Source of the DNA: an uncultured Muribaculaceae bacterium | GTDB lineage: Bacteria > Bacteroidota > Bacteroidia > Bacteroidales > Muribaculaceae | DNA length: 64,000 bases | Assembly (NCBI GenBank): GCA_910579995.1 | Contig: CAJTWH010000006.1 | Span: 1 to 64,000 of the forward strand | Reading direction: 5' to 3' | Shown: one piece after another, positions 7,568 to 16,156 of the stretch | Position numbering within the stretch: the first letter of the stretch is position 1 | Layout: every line of letters starts with the position of its first letter | The notes under the pieces: model-generated | What the model saw: only the letters and a program-made list of their open reading frames with translations | Told to the model about the DNA's origin: nothing | Databases searched by the model: none | Translations under genes and position numbers: made by a program

Positions 7568-9271
7568 ATGATTAAATCTCTGCATATCAGCAATTATGCC
7601 CTTATCGACGAAATTGATATCGATTTCTCCCGGGGCTTCAACATCATTACCGGCGAGACCGGTGCCGGCAAGTCGATTATCCTCGGGGCCTTGTCGCTCC
7701 TGTTGGGCGGACGTGCCGACGCCAAGGCTGTGCGCCGGGGCGAACGCAAATCAGTGATCGAGGCTATTTTCCTCTTGGGCGACGCCCCTGATGTGGAGAG
7801 AATTATCAAAAACAACAATCTCGACAATCCTGTGGAGGGTGAATGTCTGCTGCGCCGCGAGTTGCTTCCCGGTGGCCGCAGCCGTGCTTTTGTCAACGAC
7901 ACGCCCGTCACGCTGCCTCTGCTGCGCGAGCTTGCCGAACATCTGATCGACATTCATTCCCAGCACCAGAATATGCAGCTTGCCACTGAATCTTATCAGC
8001 TCGATGTGCTTGATATTCTCGGTGGCAACAAAGCTCTGCTCGACAATTATCACCAAGCATACGCCTCATTCCGCGAGGCTCTGCGCCGATATACCGACAC
8101 CCGCGATATGCTTCGCCGCAACCGCGACGACGCCGACTTCCTCACATATCAGTATGAGCAGCTCGACGCCATGAACCTAATGCCCGGCGAACATGAGGAA
8201 CTCGAGAAAGAGCGCGAGATTCTGGCCAACGTCGGGGAGATAAAAGACAAACTCGCTTCGGCTCTGATACCTCTCAGCGAAGGCACACCCAACTCCCTCG
8301 ACCTGCTCAGCGACGCTGTAGACGCCCTCGAAACACTTGCCGACACTCTCGGCGAAGGCGACCGTGTGGTAGACTATCGCCTTCTTGCCGAGCGGCTTGA
8401 CTCTGCAAGAATCGAGATTCAAGACATTGCCGACACTCTATCGGAAAGCAACGACAACGTTGCCGCCGACCCCGAGCGTCTTGAAGAAATCGAGGCACGC
8501 CTCGGCCAACTCTATTCGCTTGAGTTGAAACATCATGTCGACAATACGGACGGACTGATAGCCCTGCGCGACCGTCTGAAGGCGCAGATCGATACTCTTG
8601 ACGACGGCGAGAATATACTGCGTGGCCTCGAACTTGCCGCCAAACGGGCTAAAAAAGACGCCATCGACCTCGCCCGTCAGCTCTCTGAACGCCGCGCCGC
8701 CACCGCAGCAGAATTTTCGGCAGAGCTTTGCCGCCGTGCCGCGCCGCTCGGTATGCCGAATCTAAGGTGTGATATCGAGATAAACAAAGGCAAGCTCGGC
8801 CCTGATGGCTACGACCTTGTGCGCTTCCTCTTCGCTTTCAATAAAAACCAACAGCCCATACCTATCAATGGCGCAGCCTCGGGCGGCGAGATATCACGTC
8901 TCATGCTCACTCTCAAAAGTATTGTTGCCGAGCGAACCAAGCTCCCGTCGATAATATTCGACGAGGTCGATACGGGTGTCTCAGGCGACATCGCCGGGCG
9001 CATGGGGCTTACCATGGCACTCATAAGCCGCTATATACAGGTTATCACCATCACACACCTGCCCGGAGTCGCGGCTATGGGCGAGCGCCATTTCAAGGTG
9101 TTCAAGGAAGATGACGACACTACTACCAACACACGCATACGCCTGCTCGCCGAAGAAGAGCGCCGCGGAGAGATTGCCTTGATGATAAGCGGCAATTCTG
9201 CCGACGAGGCTGCTCTGGCCAACGCCGAAGCTCTTATCGAGCATGCCCGAAAACTACAAACATCTATCTGA
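7568..9271 (+). CDS. recN: DNA repair protein RecN
   Basis: An SMC-like ATPase that gathers DNA ends during double-strand break repair. The 567-residue protein has Walker A in ITGETGAGKSIILGAL near residue 30, a long alpha-helical middle (about 150-370) consistent with a coiled coil, the ABC signature SGGEISRLML near 438, and Walker B IIFDEVDTGVSG near 462. Length and order are typical. It is in an operon with DUF4835. Confidence 0.95.
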   Translation: MIKSLHISNYALIDEIDIDFSRGFNIITGETGAGKSIILGALSLLLGGRADAKAVRRGERKSVIEAIFLLGDAPDVERIIKNNNLDNPVEGECLLRRELLPGGRSRAFVNDTPVTLPLLRELAEHLIDIHSQHQNMQLATESYQLDVLDILGGNKALLDNYHQAYASFREALRRYTDTRDMLRRNRDDADFLTYQYEQLDAMNLMPGEHEELEKEREILANVGEIKDKLASALIPLSEGTPNSLDLLSDAVDALETLADTLGEGDRVVDYRLLAERLDSARIEIQDIADTLSESNDNVAADPERLEEIEARLGQLYSLELKHHVDNTDGLIALRDRLKAQIDTLDDGENILRGLELAAKRAKKDAIDLARQLSERRAATAAEFSAELCRRAAPLGMPNLRCDIEINKGKLGPDGYDLVRFLFAFNKNQQPIPINGAASGGEISRLMLTLKSIVAERTKLPSIIFDEVDTGVSGDIAGRMGLTMALISRYIQVITITHLPGVAAMGERHFKVFKEDDDTTTNTRIRLLAEEERRGEIALMISGNSADEAALANAEALIEHARKLQTSI

Positions 9272-9278
9272 TTCAATT

Positions 9279-10010
9279 ATGGACTTTATCTACGGCATAC
9301 ACTCTGTGCTTGAGGCCATTGAGGCCGGTCGCACCATCGACAAAATATATGTAAAGAACGCCCGCAGCGAGGTGGCGCAGAAAGCCCGCGCCGCCGGTAT
9401 ACCAATGCAGGTAGTGCCTGACGAGCGCCTCAACCGTATCACACGCAAGAATCATCAGGGCGTCATTGCCATGATGTCGGCAATCGAATACGCGCGCCTC
9501 GACACCTTGCTCCCCTCGCTCTTCGACGACGGTGTGCTTCCCTTTATCCTTGTGCTCGACGGCATTACCGATGTGCGTAATTTCGGCGCAATAGCCCGTA
9601 CGGCCGAGTGCTGCGCTGTAAATGCGATTGTCATCCCCGCCCATGGCAGTGTGTCGGTGGGCGCTGACGCTGTCAAGACTTCGGCCGGTGCCCTCAATCA
9701 TATCCCCGTTTGCCGCGAAGAGTCTATAACCAAGGCCGTGAAATATCTGCAGGAGAGTGGATGTCAGATTGTTGCCTCTACAGAAAAGTCGAGTCAGAAC
9801 TATACCACCGGTGATTATACTACACCTTTGGCACTCGTCATGGGCGCCGAGGGCACGGGCATATCTGCCGAGGTGCTGCGTATCGCCGATACGAGGGCTG
9901 CAATTCCGATGTTTGGCAATATAGGGTCGCTCAACGTCGGTGTCGCTGCCGGAGTGATGATGTATGAAGTTGTGCGCCAGCGTCTTGCTGATAATCTCGA
10001 GATTGTCTGA
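9279..10010 (+). CDS. rlmB: 23S rRNA (guanosine-2'-O-) methyltransferase, TrmH/SpoU family
   Basis: A SPOUT-fold methyltransferase, most like RlmB, which methylates Gm2251 of 23S rRNA. The 243-residue protein has an N-terminal substrate-binding domain (DFIYGIHSVLEAIEAG) and the three SpoU motifs: RNFGAIARTAECC near 100, LVMGAEGTGIS near 190 and GSLNVGVAAGVMMYE near 220, which form the trefoil knot and SAM site. The frame stays open upstream to 9243 inside recN, but the ATG at 9279 gives the normal N-terminus. The exact rRNA target is inferred from family. Confidence 0.9.
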   Translation: MDFIYGIHSVLEAIEAGRTIDKIYVKNARSEVAQKARAAGIPMQVVPDERLNRITRKNHQGVIAMMSAIEYARLDTLLPSLFDDGVLPFILVLDGITDVRNFGAIARTAECCAVNAIVIPAHGSVSVGADAVKTSAGALNHIPVCREESITKAVKYLQESGCQIVASTEKSSQNYTTGDYTTPLALVMGAEGTGISAEVLRIADTRAAIPMFGNIGSLNVGVAAGVMMYEVVRQRLADNLEIV

Positions 10011-10055
10011 TAAAAATTTTCTTACTTTTTTCAACGCTATTACGAAAAAAGTGCG

Positions 10056-10063
10056 TAACTTTG
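10056..10063 (+). promoter_or_regulatory. -7 box upstream of nusB
   Basis: TAACTTTG fits TAnnTTTG, 33 bases before the ATG. The upstream element is weak: only a T-run near 10026-10031 lies at the right distance. Confidence 0.45.
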
Positions 10064-10095
10064 CACTGTAAAAAGATAACGTAGAACATTCATAT

Positions 10096-11562
10096 ATGAT
10101 AAACCGTAGTTTAATAAGGATTAAGACAGTTCAAATCCTCTATTCATACCTACTCACCCGAAGCGATTTCCGTCTGGAACCCGTTCCCGACCCTGTTAAA
10201 GCCACTCCCGACCAACAATTCGCTTATTCGGTTTATCTCGATTTCATCTTCCTGTTGCTCAAACTTTCGGGCCTCCACCTCGGAGCAAATTCCGGAGTTA
10301 CCGTCGACGCCGACCCTGTGCTGAAAAAGAACCGTGTAGGCAAAGCTTTGCGCACCGACCCTGCAGTGCAGCTCGCTCTCGAGAATTACCGCAACCATCT
10401 TGCAAAATTCGACACGATATTGCCCGAACTCACAGCTGCCATTGCCGAGACAAAGCTTTACGAATCATTCAAGCGTAAGCGCAAACTTGAGCTCGCCGAC
10501 GATGTGAATTTCTGGACTACTATCTACGCCACTATCATACGCAAGAGCAAAAGCGTTGAGCGCGTTCTGCGCCGCGACGCCCAGTTCAGCCACGTCGGAC
10601 TTGATGCCGGTCTCAACATGTTTGTCAAGACCCTCAATTCTTTCGATGATACCAAGGCAAGCTACCTGCGTGCCAAAAACGAGCTTACAACCTCTCTTTC
10701 GCAGGCATATACCCTCTATCACGCACTTCTACACCTGCCGGTGCTGCTCACCGACCTGCGCGCACAGCAGCTCGAGGAGGCCAAGAACAAGTATCTGCCC
10801 AAGCCGGAGGACCTCTCACCCAACATGCGCTTTGTCGACAACCTCTTTGTAAAGGCACTGCGCGAGTGCACTGCGCTTGAGGATTATCTTGGCGAGAATA
10901 CCGACGCCGACGCTTCAAGTTGGCGCGACAGCGACACAATGCTTGAGAATCTCCTCAAGAGCATTACTGCGTCGGAGCTCTATAAAAAATACATGCAGAC
11001 CCCTGCCGGCGATTTTACCACCGACGCCACATTCTGGCGCGAGGCTATGCGCACAATCGTTCTCCCGTCCGACGACCTTACCGAGACTCTTGAGACAAAG
11101 TCGGTGTATTGGAACGACGACTTGCAGATTATGGGTACTTTCGTGCTCAAGACAATCCGCCGCACGTATCCGTCGGCCGATGATTCTGAGCAGACTGCCG
11201 AGCCCGGTCAATTCGGTAAGGTTGTACTTCTTCCCAAGTTCATGAACGACGACGATGAAAGCTTCGGTGCCGAACTCTTCGAATATGTGGTGAACAACCG
11301 CGAGGCATACCGCGAGTACATCGACCGCTTCATCAACAAGGATCAGTGGGATTCGGAGCGCCTCGCCTTCATGGATATTGTGATACTCATGACTGCCATA
11401 GCAGAGATTATAAACTATCCCTCGATCCCCGTGCCTGTTACCCTCAACGAGTTTATCGAGATTGCCAACGACTACAGCACCGCCCGCAGCGGCCAGTTTA
11501 TCAACGGCGTTCTTTTCAATGTAATCAAACTTCTCAATGAGGAAGGCGTTATTAATAAGTAA
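10096..11562 (+). CDS. nusB: Transcription antitermination factor NusB, extended form
   Basis: NusB joins the rRNA antitermination complex. The N-terminal segment RSLIRIKTVQILYSYL matches the first NusB helix. The last 70 residues (FMDIVILMTAIAEIINYP and SGQFINGVLFNVI) match the C-terminal NusB helices. At 488 residues it far exceeds the roughly 140-residue enterobacterial form and is longer than the roughly 310-residue forms I recall from Bacteroides. About 350 residues of charged, mostly helical sequence separate the two NusB ends. yajC follows after 28 bases. The identity is good; the role of the insertion is unknown. Confidence 0.85.
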   Translation: MINRSLIRIKTVQILYSYLLTRSDFRLEPVPDPVKATPDQQFAYSVYLDFIFLLLKLSGLHLGANSGVTVDADPVLKKNRVGKALRTDPAVQLALENYRNHLAKFDTILPELTAAIAETKLYESFKRKRKLELADDVNFWTTIYATIIRKSKSVERVLRRDAQFSHVGLDAGLNMFVKTLNSFDDTKASYLRAKNELTTSLSQAYTLYHALLHLPVLLTDLRAQQLEEAKNKYLPKPEDLSPNMRFVDNLFVKALRECTALEDYLGENTDADASSWRDSDTMLENLLKSITASELYKKYMQTPAGDFTTDATFWREAMRTIVLPSDDLTETLETKSVYWNDDLQIMGTFVLKTIRRTYPSADDSEQTAEPGQFGKVVLLPKFMNDDDESFGAELFEYVVNNREAYREYIDRFINKDQWDSERLAFMDIVILMTAIAEIINYPSIPVPVTLNEFIEIANDYSTARSGQFINGVLFNVIKLLNEEGVINK

Positions 11563-11590
11563 TATAACGAAATAATAAACTTAAAACAAT

Positions 11591-11926
11591 ATGACTACTA
11601 CATTTATTCCTTTGCAGCAGGCAGCTGCCGGCGGAAGTTGGAGCGGCATTCTCATGATTGTGGCTCTCTTCGTGATCTTCTACTTCTTCATGATCCGTCC
11701 GCAGCAGAAACGTCAGAAAGAAATCAAGAATTTCCGCGACAGCCTCACTTCAGGCAGCGAAATCGTAACAGCCGGCGGTATCTACGGCAAAATCAAAGAG
11801 GTATCTGAGACATACTTCATCGTAGAGATTGCCAAAGGTGTTACCGTCCGCGTAGACAAGGGTTCGGTATATCCCTCGGCAGGCGACGCCAACCAAGCAG
11901 CCCAGAACGGCGGCGACCAGAAATAA
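11591..11926 (+). CDS. yajC: Sec translocase accessory protein YajC
   Basis: A 111-residue single-pass membrane protein that associates with SecDF in protein export. One transmembrane segment (ILMIVALFVIFYFFMI) is followed by the signature RPQQKRQKE. The cytosolic domain contains GSEIVTAGGIYGKI, and the tail is glutamine/asparagine rich. Length and motifs are typical. It lies between nusB and the YbbR-like gene, an order common in this phylum. Confidence 0.93.
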   Translation: MTTTFIPLQQAAAGGSWSGILMIVALFVIFYFFMIRPQQKRQKEIKNFRDSLTSGSEIVTAGGIYGKIKEVSETYFIVEIAKGVTVRVDKGSVYPSAGDANQAAQNGGDQK

Positions 11927-11929
11927 ACC

Positions 11930-12907
11930 GTGTCGCCCGTCCATAAATATTTCCATCGCGTCGTCTCGGCATTCCGTTCGCCGAGAGGACGCGATGTGCT
12001 TATGTTTATGGTTTTTCTTGCGGTGTCGGGTATATTGTGGACGGTGCTTTCGCTCAATGAGGAAGAGCAGAGCGACATCCGCATGCCCCTTAAGATTACG
12101 CACGTGCCCGACAGCGTGACAATGATATCTCTCGGCCCGGACGCCTTGAGTGTGAGTCTGCGTGCCAAGGGCACACAGCTTATGAAAATGAGCTTCGGCG
12201 GAGCTCCGACAGTAAATGTTGATTTCAGGGCATACGCCCGCAAGGGATTGCTTCAGCTCAACAATGCCGACCTCAAGGCTTTGGTGCGCAATGCCTCGGG
12301 CGGCTCGCAGGTGAGCGTGGTATATCCTGATACACTCTCCCTGCCATACACTACAAACCGGGGCTATCGTCTTCCTGTGAAGGTAGACTATAAAGTGACT
12401 CCCGGACCTCAGTCGGCCTTGGCCGGAAGGCCCGTGCTTTCGGTAGATACTGTAAGTGTCTTTATGGTACCCGGCACAAAGATTCCTGACAACTACACTT
12501 CTGTCTCAACAGAGCCAATACGGCTCCTCGGGCTTGACAAGACCACTACACAAAGGGTTCGGCTCGTTGGGCCTCCTCATGCCCGCGTCATCCCCGACAG
12601 CGTAGATATTACCTTTGAGGTAGAGCCTATGATATTCAAGAGCCGCAAGGTTGTGATCGAGCCGATAAATGTGCCGCAGGATACGAAACTTATCACTTTC
12701 CCTGCACAGATAGATGTATTCTTCATGGTACCTATGAGCTCCTATTCCAAAGGAGACGTGCATTTCCGGGTGGTTGCCGACTACCGCAAAATAAATATGC
12801 TCAACGGCTCCAAGATGGTTAAACTGCGTCTTATCGATGTGCCGTCACACCTGCAGAATGTCCAACTCTCGGCCGACAGCGCCGAATATATAATCGAACG
12901 TCATTGA
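11930..12907 (+). CDS. YbbR-like domain protein
   Basis: A 325-residue protein with one N-terminal membrane anchor (VLMFMVFLAVSGILWTVLSL) and an extracytoplasmic region of YbbR-type beta domains. YbbR/CdaR proteins of Firmicutes regulate the c-di-AMP cyclase CdaA; whether this one does is unknown, and no cdaA is in the window. It starts with GTG, three bases after the yajC stop, and shares TGATG with coaE, so the genes are likely cotranslated. Confidence 0.75.
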   Translation: MSPVHKYFHRVVSAFRSPRGRDVLMFMVFLAVSGILWTVLSLNEEEQSDIRMPLKITHVPDSVTMISLGPDALSVSLRAKGTQLMKMSFGGAPTVNVDFRAYARKGLLQLNNADLKALVRNASGGSQVSVVYPDTLSLPYTTNRGYRLPVKVDYKVTPGPQSALAGRPVLSVDTVSVFMVPGTKIPDNYTSVSTEPIRLLGLDKTTTQRVRLVGPPHARVIPDSVDITFEVEPMIFKSRKVVIEPINVPQDTKLITFPAQIDVFFMVPMSSYSKGDVHFRVVADYRKINMLNGSKMVKLRLIDVPSHLQNVQLSADSAEYIIERH

Positions 12908-13512
12908 TGAAATATGTGATTGGTATCGGCGGTGGTATCGGAGCCGGTAAATCTGTAGTCAGCCGCATATTGCGCACATGGAATTATCCGGTTTTTGATT
13001 GCGACAGCGAAGCCAAGGCGCTTATGGACAATGACGGCGAAATCAAGCGCAGACTCTCTGAAGAAATAAGCAGCGAAGTGGTGGCCGACGGCGAAATCAA
13101 GCGCGCACTGTTGGCCAATATAGTCTTTGCCGACAGCGGAAAGCGGGCTATCCTCAATGCCATAGTACATCAGGCCGTGCGCTATAGATTCGCTGCATGG
13201 GTAGAGGCTCAATCATCTGATATCGTATTCGTGGAGGCGGCAATACTGCACACCAGCGGCATGATAGCCGATGTCGACGAGGAATGGCGCGTGACAGCGC
13301 CGGAGGATGTTAGAATTTCTCGTGTAATGACGCGAAACGGAGTCACGGCGTCACAGGTACGCGAGCGCATGGCAGCCCAGCAGGCCGATGAGAATCCGGC
13401 CGTGGAGCCTGTCCCCGTCGTCAAGATAATCAACGACGGCGAGACTCCGCTTCTGCCGCAGCTTATCGCGGCAATCCGTCGGGATAGGCCTTGTTGTACT
13501 CCTCGCAGGTAA
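12907..13512 (+). CDS. coaE: Dephospho-CoA kinase
   Basis: CoaE phosphorylates dephospho-CoA, the last step of coenzyme A synthesis; coaBC is upstream in the same gene run. The P-loop GIGGGIGAGKS is at residues 6-16, the substrate segment YPVFDCDSEAKALM follows, and VTAPEDVRISRVMTRNG near 140 resembles the lid region. The ATG at 12907 overlaps the previous stop (TGATG). The last 50 bases overlap the convergent DUF3109 gene, so the protein ends in an atypical CCTPRR tail. Confidence 0.93.
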   Translation: MKYVIGIGGGIGAGKSVVSRILRTWNYPVFDCDSEAKALMDNDGEIKRRLSEEISSEVVADGEIKRALLANIVFADSGKRAILNAIVHQAVRYRFAAWVEAQSSDIVFVEAAILHTSGMIADVDEEWRVTAPEDVRISRVMTRNGVTASQVRERMAAQQADENPAVEPVPVVKIINDGETPLLPQLIAAIRRDRPCCTPRR

Positions 13513-14056
13513 GTTTCAACTCTTCATACCACTCATCGCCGAAGCGTCTGCGCAGCGGGCCTTCGAGGAATTGATATGCCCGCACTCCGAGAGAGCGGCC
13601 GAGTACCTCGGCAGCCTTGCATATCCGCCAGCGATGAAGATTCACAGCTGTAAAACCATCATATTTTTTCAGTCTTACCGGATAAAGATGGCATGATACC
13701 GGCTTCATGAAGTCGATACGTCCCTCTCGGAAGGCATTTTCGATGGCGCAACGCCATGAGCCGTCCTCCGCAACTGTGGCGAAGGCACAGAGCCCACCTT
13801 CTACCAAAGCTGTCACTTCATCTCCCTCTACATCAATATAGCTCACACCGTTTTCTTCAATCTCGCGGCGGGCTGCCGGCAGCAGGTCATCCCATATCTC
13901 AGGCAGAATCTGCCGTATTTTCTCGCTTTCGCCCTCGTCGAGAGGCGCTCCTGCGTCGCCGTCGAGACAGCATTGTCCTTTGCATGCCTCGAGGTCGCAG
14001 CAGAAATAGCGCTCGGCAAGGTCGAAACTAACTAAAGTATCTTGTATTTCAAGCAT
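13463..14056 (-). CDS. DUF3109 family cysteine-rich protein
   Basis: A 197-residue cytosolic protein of a Bacteroidota-enriched family. Conserved cysteines lie in RYFCCDLEACKGQCC (residues 17-31) and again at GGLCAF, WRCAIE and KPVSCHLYPVR. The pattern suggests metal (zinc or iron) or Fe-S binding; no enzymatic role is known to me. The stop lies inside the 3' end of coaE on the other strand. DUF5103 is one base upstream on the same strand, so the two are probably cotranscribed. Confidence 0.8.
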   Translation of the reverse strand: MLEIQDTLVSFDLAERYFCCDLEACKGQCCLDGDAGAPLDEGESEKIRQILPEIWDDLLPAARREIEENGVSYIDVEGDEVTALVEGGLCAFATVAEDGSWRCAIENAFREGRIDFMKPVSCHLYPVRLKKYDGFTAVNLHRWRICKAAEVLGRSLGVRAYQFLEGPLRRRFGDEWYEELKLTCEEYNKAYPDGLPR

Positions 14057-14057
14057 G

Positions 14058-15320
14058 TCAGATAGATGTTTGGCAGCCGCCGAAGCCTATGAGCCTGTCG
14101 TATTGCTCACCTTTGCGGCGGTGATATACACGTACGCTGTATTCGTTGATTGTCTGATATTTGTCGCCTTCAATGGCATTTGTAAAGCCGCGTCGCGCAC
14201 CCGGCGGTACTATCAGGTATTGATAGTTGTATGCGCCCTGTTTCAGCAGCATGGAGCGCTCGTAGAGCCCTGTTGACGGGTTGAAGAGCATGCGCGAATT
14301 GTCGTCGAAGCGGCGCTGGGTGAAATCGCCGTCAAGAAATATCATGGCTCCCGGAGTATCGGGGTAGTCGAGGGTGAAATGCACCACGCCATAGTCGGCT
14401 TCTGTGTCGCTGTTAGAAGAGTTATATTCGCGTATGAAATAACGTCCGTGCTGGGTCTGGTCGTAAGTGTATGGTTCGTCATCGCGCCGCTCGGCGGTAT
14501 GCAGCCGATAGTGGTAATATGGATTGAAATACTCGATTTCAGCCACTCCCATGCCGGGATATGTGTCGCTGACTGTCTCGAATCGGCGGTATTCGTTTCC
14601 GGCATCGAAAATCAGGGGTTGTTGGTGCTCGAAAACTACTGTGCTCCCCTGCATTTTGAGCGGCTGGCGGATTGCGATTTCATTGTCAAGACGGCCGTTC
14701 TGGTTGATTATCACTATCATGTCGTTAAATGGATCGTCGATTGCGCTTTGCTCGGTGTCTACATATATCGAAAGCTGCTGATGAGCTTTGTTGTAGTCGA
14801 TATCTGTCTGCGATGAAGCTCCGACGCGTATCGGCGTTGTCTGCTCGCTTATCATGAAGCGGCACTGCAGCAGGGTCTCGTCGGGGTCGTCCTCTCGGTA
14901 GATTTTCAATAGATAATTGCCCGATAATTTTGGAGCTACCTGCTCATTCGGTATCGTGAGCGAATAGTGCACATAGTGTACGGTTGTCGCGCGCGAGAAG
15001 TCGTAATTGTCGATTGTTCCTTCGTTGAAGCCGTCGAGAAATTCGCTTTCTATCAACCCCGACGGCACCCACGAGGCATTGCAATGCGTGAGCGAATATC
15101 TGAAATACTCGCGGTCTTCGGCGAGGTGGTCGAAGTCGATACGTATGCGGTCGTCGGTGTTGAGTATGGCTATTGGTGAGGCGAAATCATCGCCGTCGAG
15201 CCTTACCTGCAGCGACTTTATGCGCTCGTCGAAGACACCGGTCATTGTGTCGGGCCGGCGTTGACCTGCGAGCAGCAGCGGGAGGAAAAATAATATAATT
15301 GTCAGAAACCTCATAGCCAT
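14058..15320 (-). CDS. DUF5103 family protein, type IX secretion plug-like
   Basis: A 420-residue secreted or outer-membrane-associated protein with signal peptide FLTIILFFLPLLLAGQ. The body is beta-rich (for example YFRYSLTHCNASW, GNYLLKIYREDDPD and AMIFLDGDFTQRRF). DUF5103 members are annotated as the Plug that seals the SprA channel of type IX secretion; this is family knowledge, not shown here. The start could be 15320 or the second Met at 15314, which makes an ATGA overlap with the ung stop. It follows ung on the minus strand. Confidence 0.75.
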   Translation of the reverse strand: MAMRFLTIILFFLPLLLAGQRRPDTMTGVFDERIKSLQVRLDGDDFASPIAILNTDDRIRIDFDHLAEDREYFRYSLTHCNASWVPSGLIESEFLDGFNEGTIDNYDFSRATTVHYVHYSLTIPNEQVAPKLSGNYLLKIYREDDPDETLLQCRFMISEQTTPIRVGASSQTDIDYNKAHQQLSIYVDTEQSAIDDPFNDMIVIINQNGRLDNEIAIRQPLKMQGSTVVFEHQQPLIFDAGNEYRRFETVSDTYPGMGVAEIEYFNPYYHYRLHTAERRDDEPYTYDQTQHGRYFIREYNSSNSDTEADYGVVHFTLDYPDTPGAMIFLDGDFTQRRFDDNSRMLFNPSTGLYERSMLLKQGAYNYQYLIVPPGARRGFTNAIEGDKYQTINEYSVRVYHRRKGEQYDRLIGFGGCQTSI

Positions 15321-15982
15321 GCGACAGGGCTGATTCCATGCTCCTGCAGATATGCGTTGGCACGGCTGAAATGATGATTGCCGAAGAACCCCCTGTGGGC
15401 CGACAGCGGCGACGGATGGGGTGACTCAAGCACAAGATGACGGTTGCGGTCAATGAATGCACCTTTTCTGATTGCATACGAGCCCCAAAGGAGGAATACG
15501 ATATTCTCGCGCTGTTCGTTGAGGGCGCGTATTGCCGCGTCGGTGAGCTCCTCCCAGCCTTTCCCTTGGTGTGAGCCGGCCTGATGGGCCTCTACGGTGA
15601 GGGTTGAGTTGAGCAAAAGCACACCTTGCGAGGCAAGATATGAGAGGTCACCGCTGCGGCCCGCAGGGTAGGGCACACCGAGGTCAGTTGACATTTCTTT
15701 GAATATGTTTACCAACGACGGGGGCAGGGCAATGCCGTCGGGAACGGAAAAGCATAGCCCGTGGGCTTGTCCGGGGCCGTGATATGGGTCTTGCCCAAGG
15801 ATTACGACCTTGACTTTATCGAAAGGTGTGGCGTCGAAAGCTGCAAAAATGCGCGAGGGAGCGGGGTAGACCGCAACCTCGTGATAGCGCTGCCGCACAA
15901 AGTCGGTGAGAGCCTTGAAATAGGCCTTGTCCCACTCCGGAGCGAGAGCCGTAAGCCACGAAGAATCTATCTTGACATTCAT
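15311..15982 (-). CDS. ung: Uracil-DNA glycosylase, family 1
   Basis: Ung removes uracil from DNA. The 223-residue protein has the catalytic water-activating motif GQDPYHGPGQAHGLCFSV near residue 62, the KGWEELTDA segment near 145, and the DNA-intercalation loop HPSPLSAHRGFFG near 190. I chose the ATG at 15982 (MNVKIDSSW), the family's usual start; an in-frame ATG at 16003 would add seven residues. Its promoter region abuts the divergent tRNA-Arg promoter. Confidence 0.95.
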   Translation of the reverse strand: MNVKIDSSWLTALAPEWDKAYFKALTDFVRQRYHEVAVYPAPSRIFAAFDATPFDKVKVVILGQDPYHGPGQAHGLCFSVPDGIALPPSLVNIFKEMSTDLGVPYPAGRSGDLSYLASQGVLLLNSTLTVEAHQAGSHQGKGWEELTDAAIRALNEQRENIVFLLWGSYAIRKGAFIDRNRHLVLESPHPSPLSAHRGFFGNHHFSRANAYLQEHGISPVAWL

Positions 15983-15996
15983 ATATTGTAAAATCT

Positions 15997-16028
15997 TTTG
16001 CAAAACTACAAAAAAAATATTACTTTTG
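15997..16028 (+). promoter_or_regulatory. Promoter for tRNA-Arg
   Basis: TTTG at 15997-16000, a 20-base spacer and TACTTTTG at 16021-16028 fit the phylum consensus. The start would fall near 16035, 12 bases before the mature tRNA. Confidence 0.65.
16001..16008 (-). promoter_or_regulatory. -7 box for ung
   Basis: On the minus strand this reads TAGTTTTG, matching TAnnTTTG, 18 bases before the ung ATG. Its upstream element is weak. It directly abuts the -33 box of the opposing tRNA-Arg promoter, so the two polymerases would compete for the same DNA. Confidence 0.4.
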
Positions 16029-16046
16029 CACTCACAAAACGCAAAT

Positions 16047-16118
16047 GCGCCCGTATTTCAATGGATAGAATAAAGGATTCCGGTTCCTTAGATTAGGGTT
16101 CGATTCCCTACGGGCGTA
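16047..16118 (+). tRNA. tRNA-Arg (CCG)
   Basis: The acceptor arms GCGCCCG and CGGGCGT pair with one G-T. The anticodon stem AAGGA/TCCTT encloses TTCCGGT with CCG at 80-82 of this 16000 block. The T arm is TAGGG/CCCTA. The discriminator is A and CCA is not encoded. It decodes CGG. Confidence 0.92.
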
Positions 16119-16121
16119 CAA

Positions 16122-16153
16122 AAGGGTGGAAAAGTTTCGGCTTTTCCACCCTT
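16122..16153 (+). terminator. Bidirectional terminator between tRNA-Arg and the barrel gene
   Basis: A perfect 13-base stem, AAGGGTGGAAAAG (16122-16134) with CTTTTCCACCCTT (16141-16153), and loop TTTCGG. It can end the tRNA transcript on the plus strand and the outer-membrane barrel transcript, whose stop is at 16157, on the minus strand. Confidence 0.8.
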
Positions 16154-16156
16154 GGT

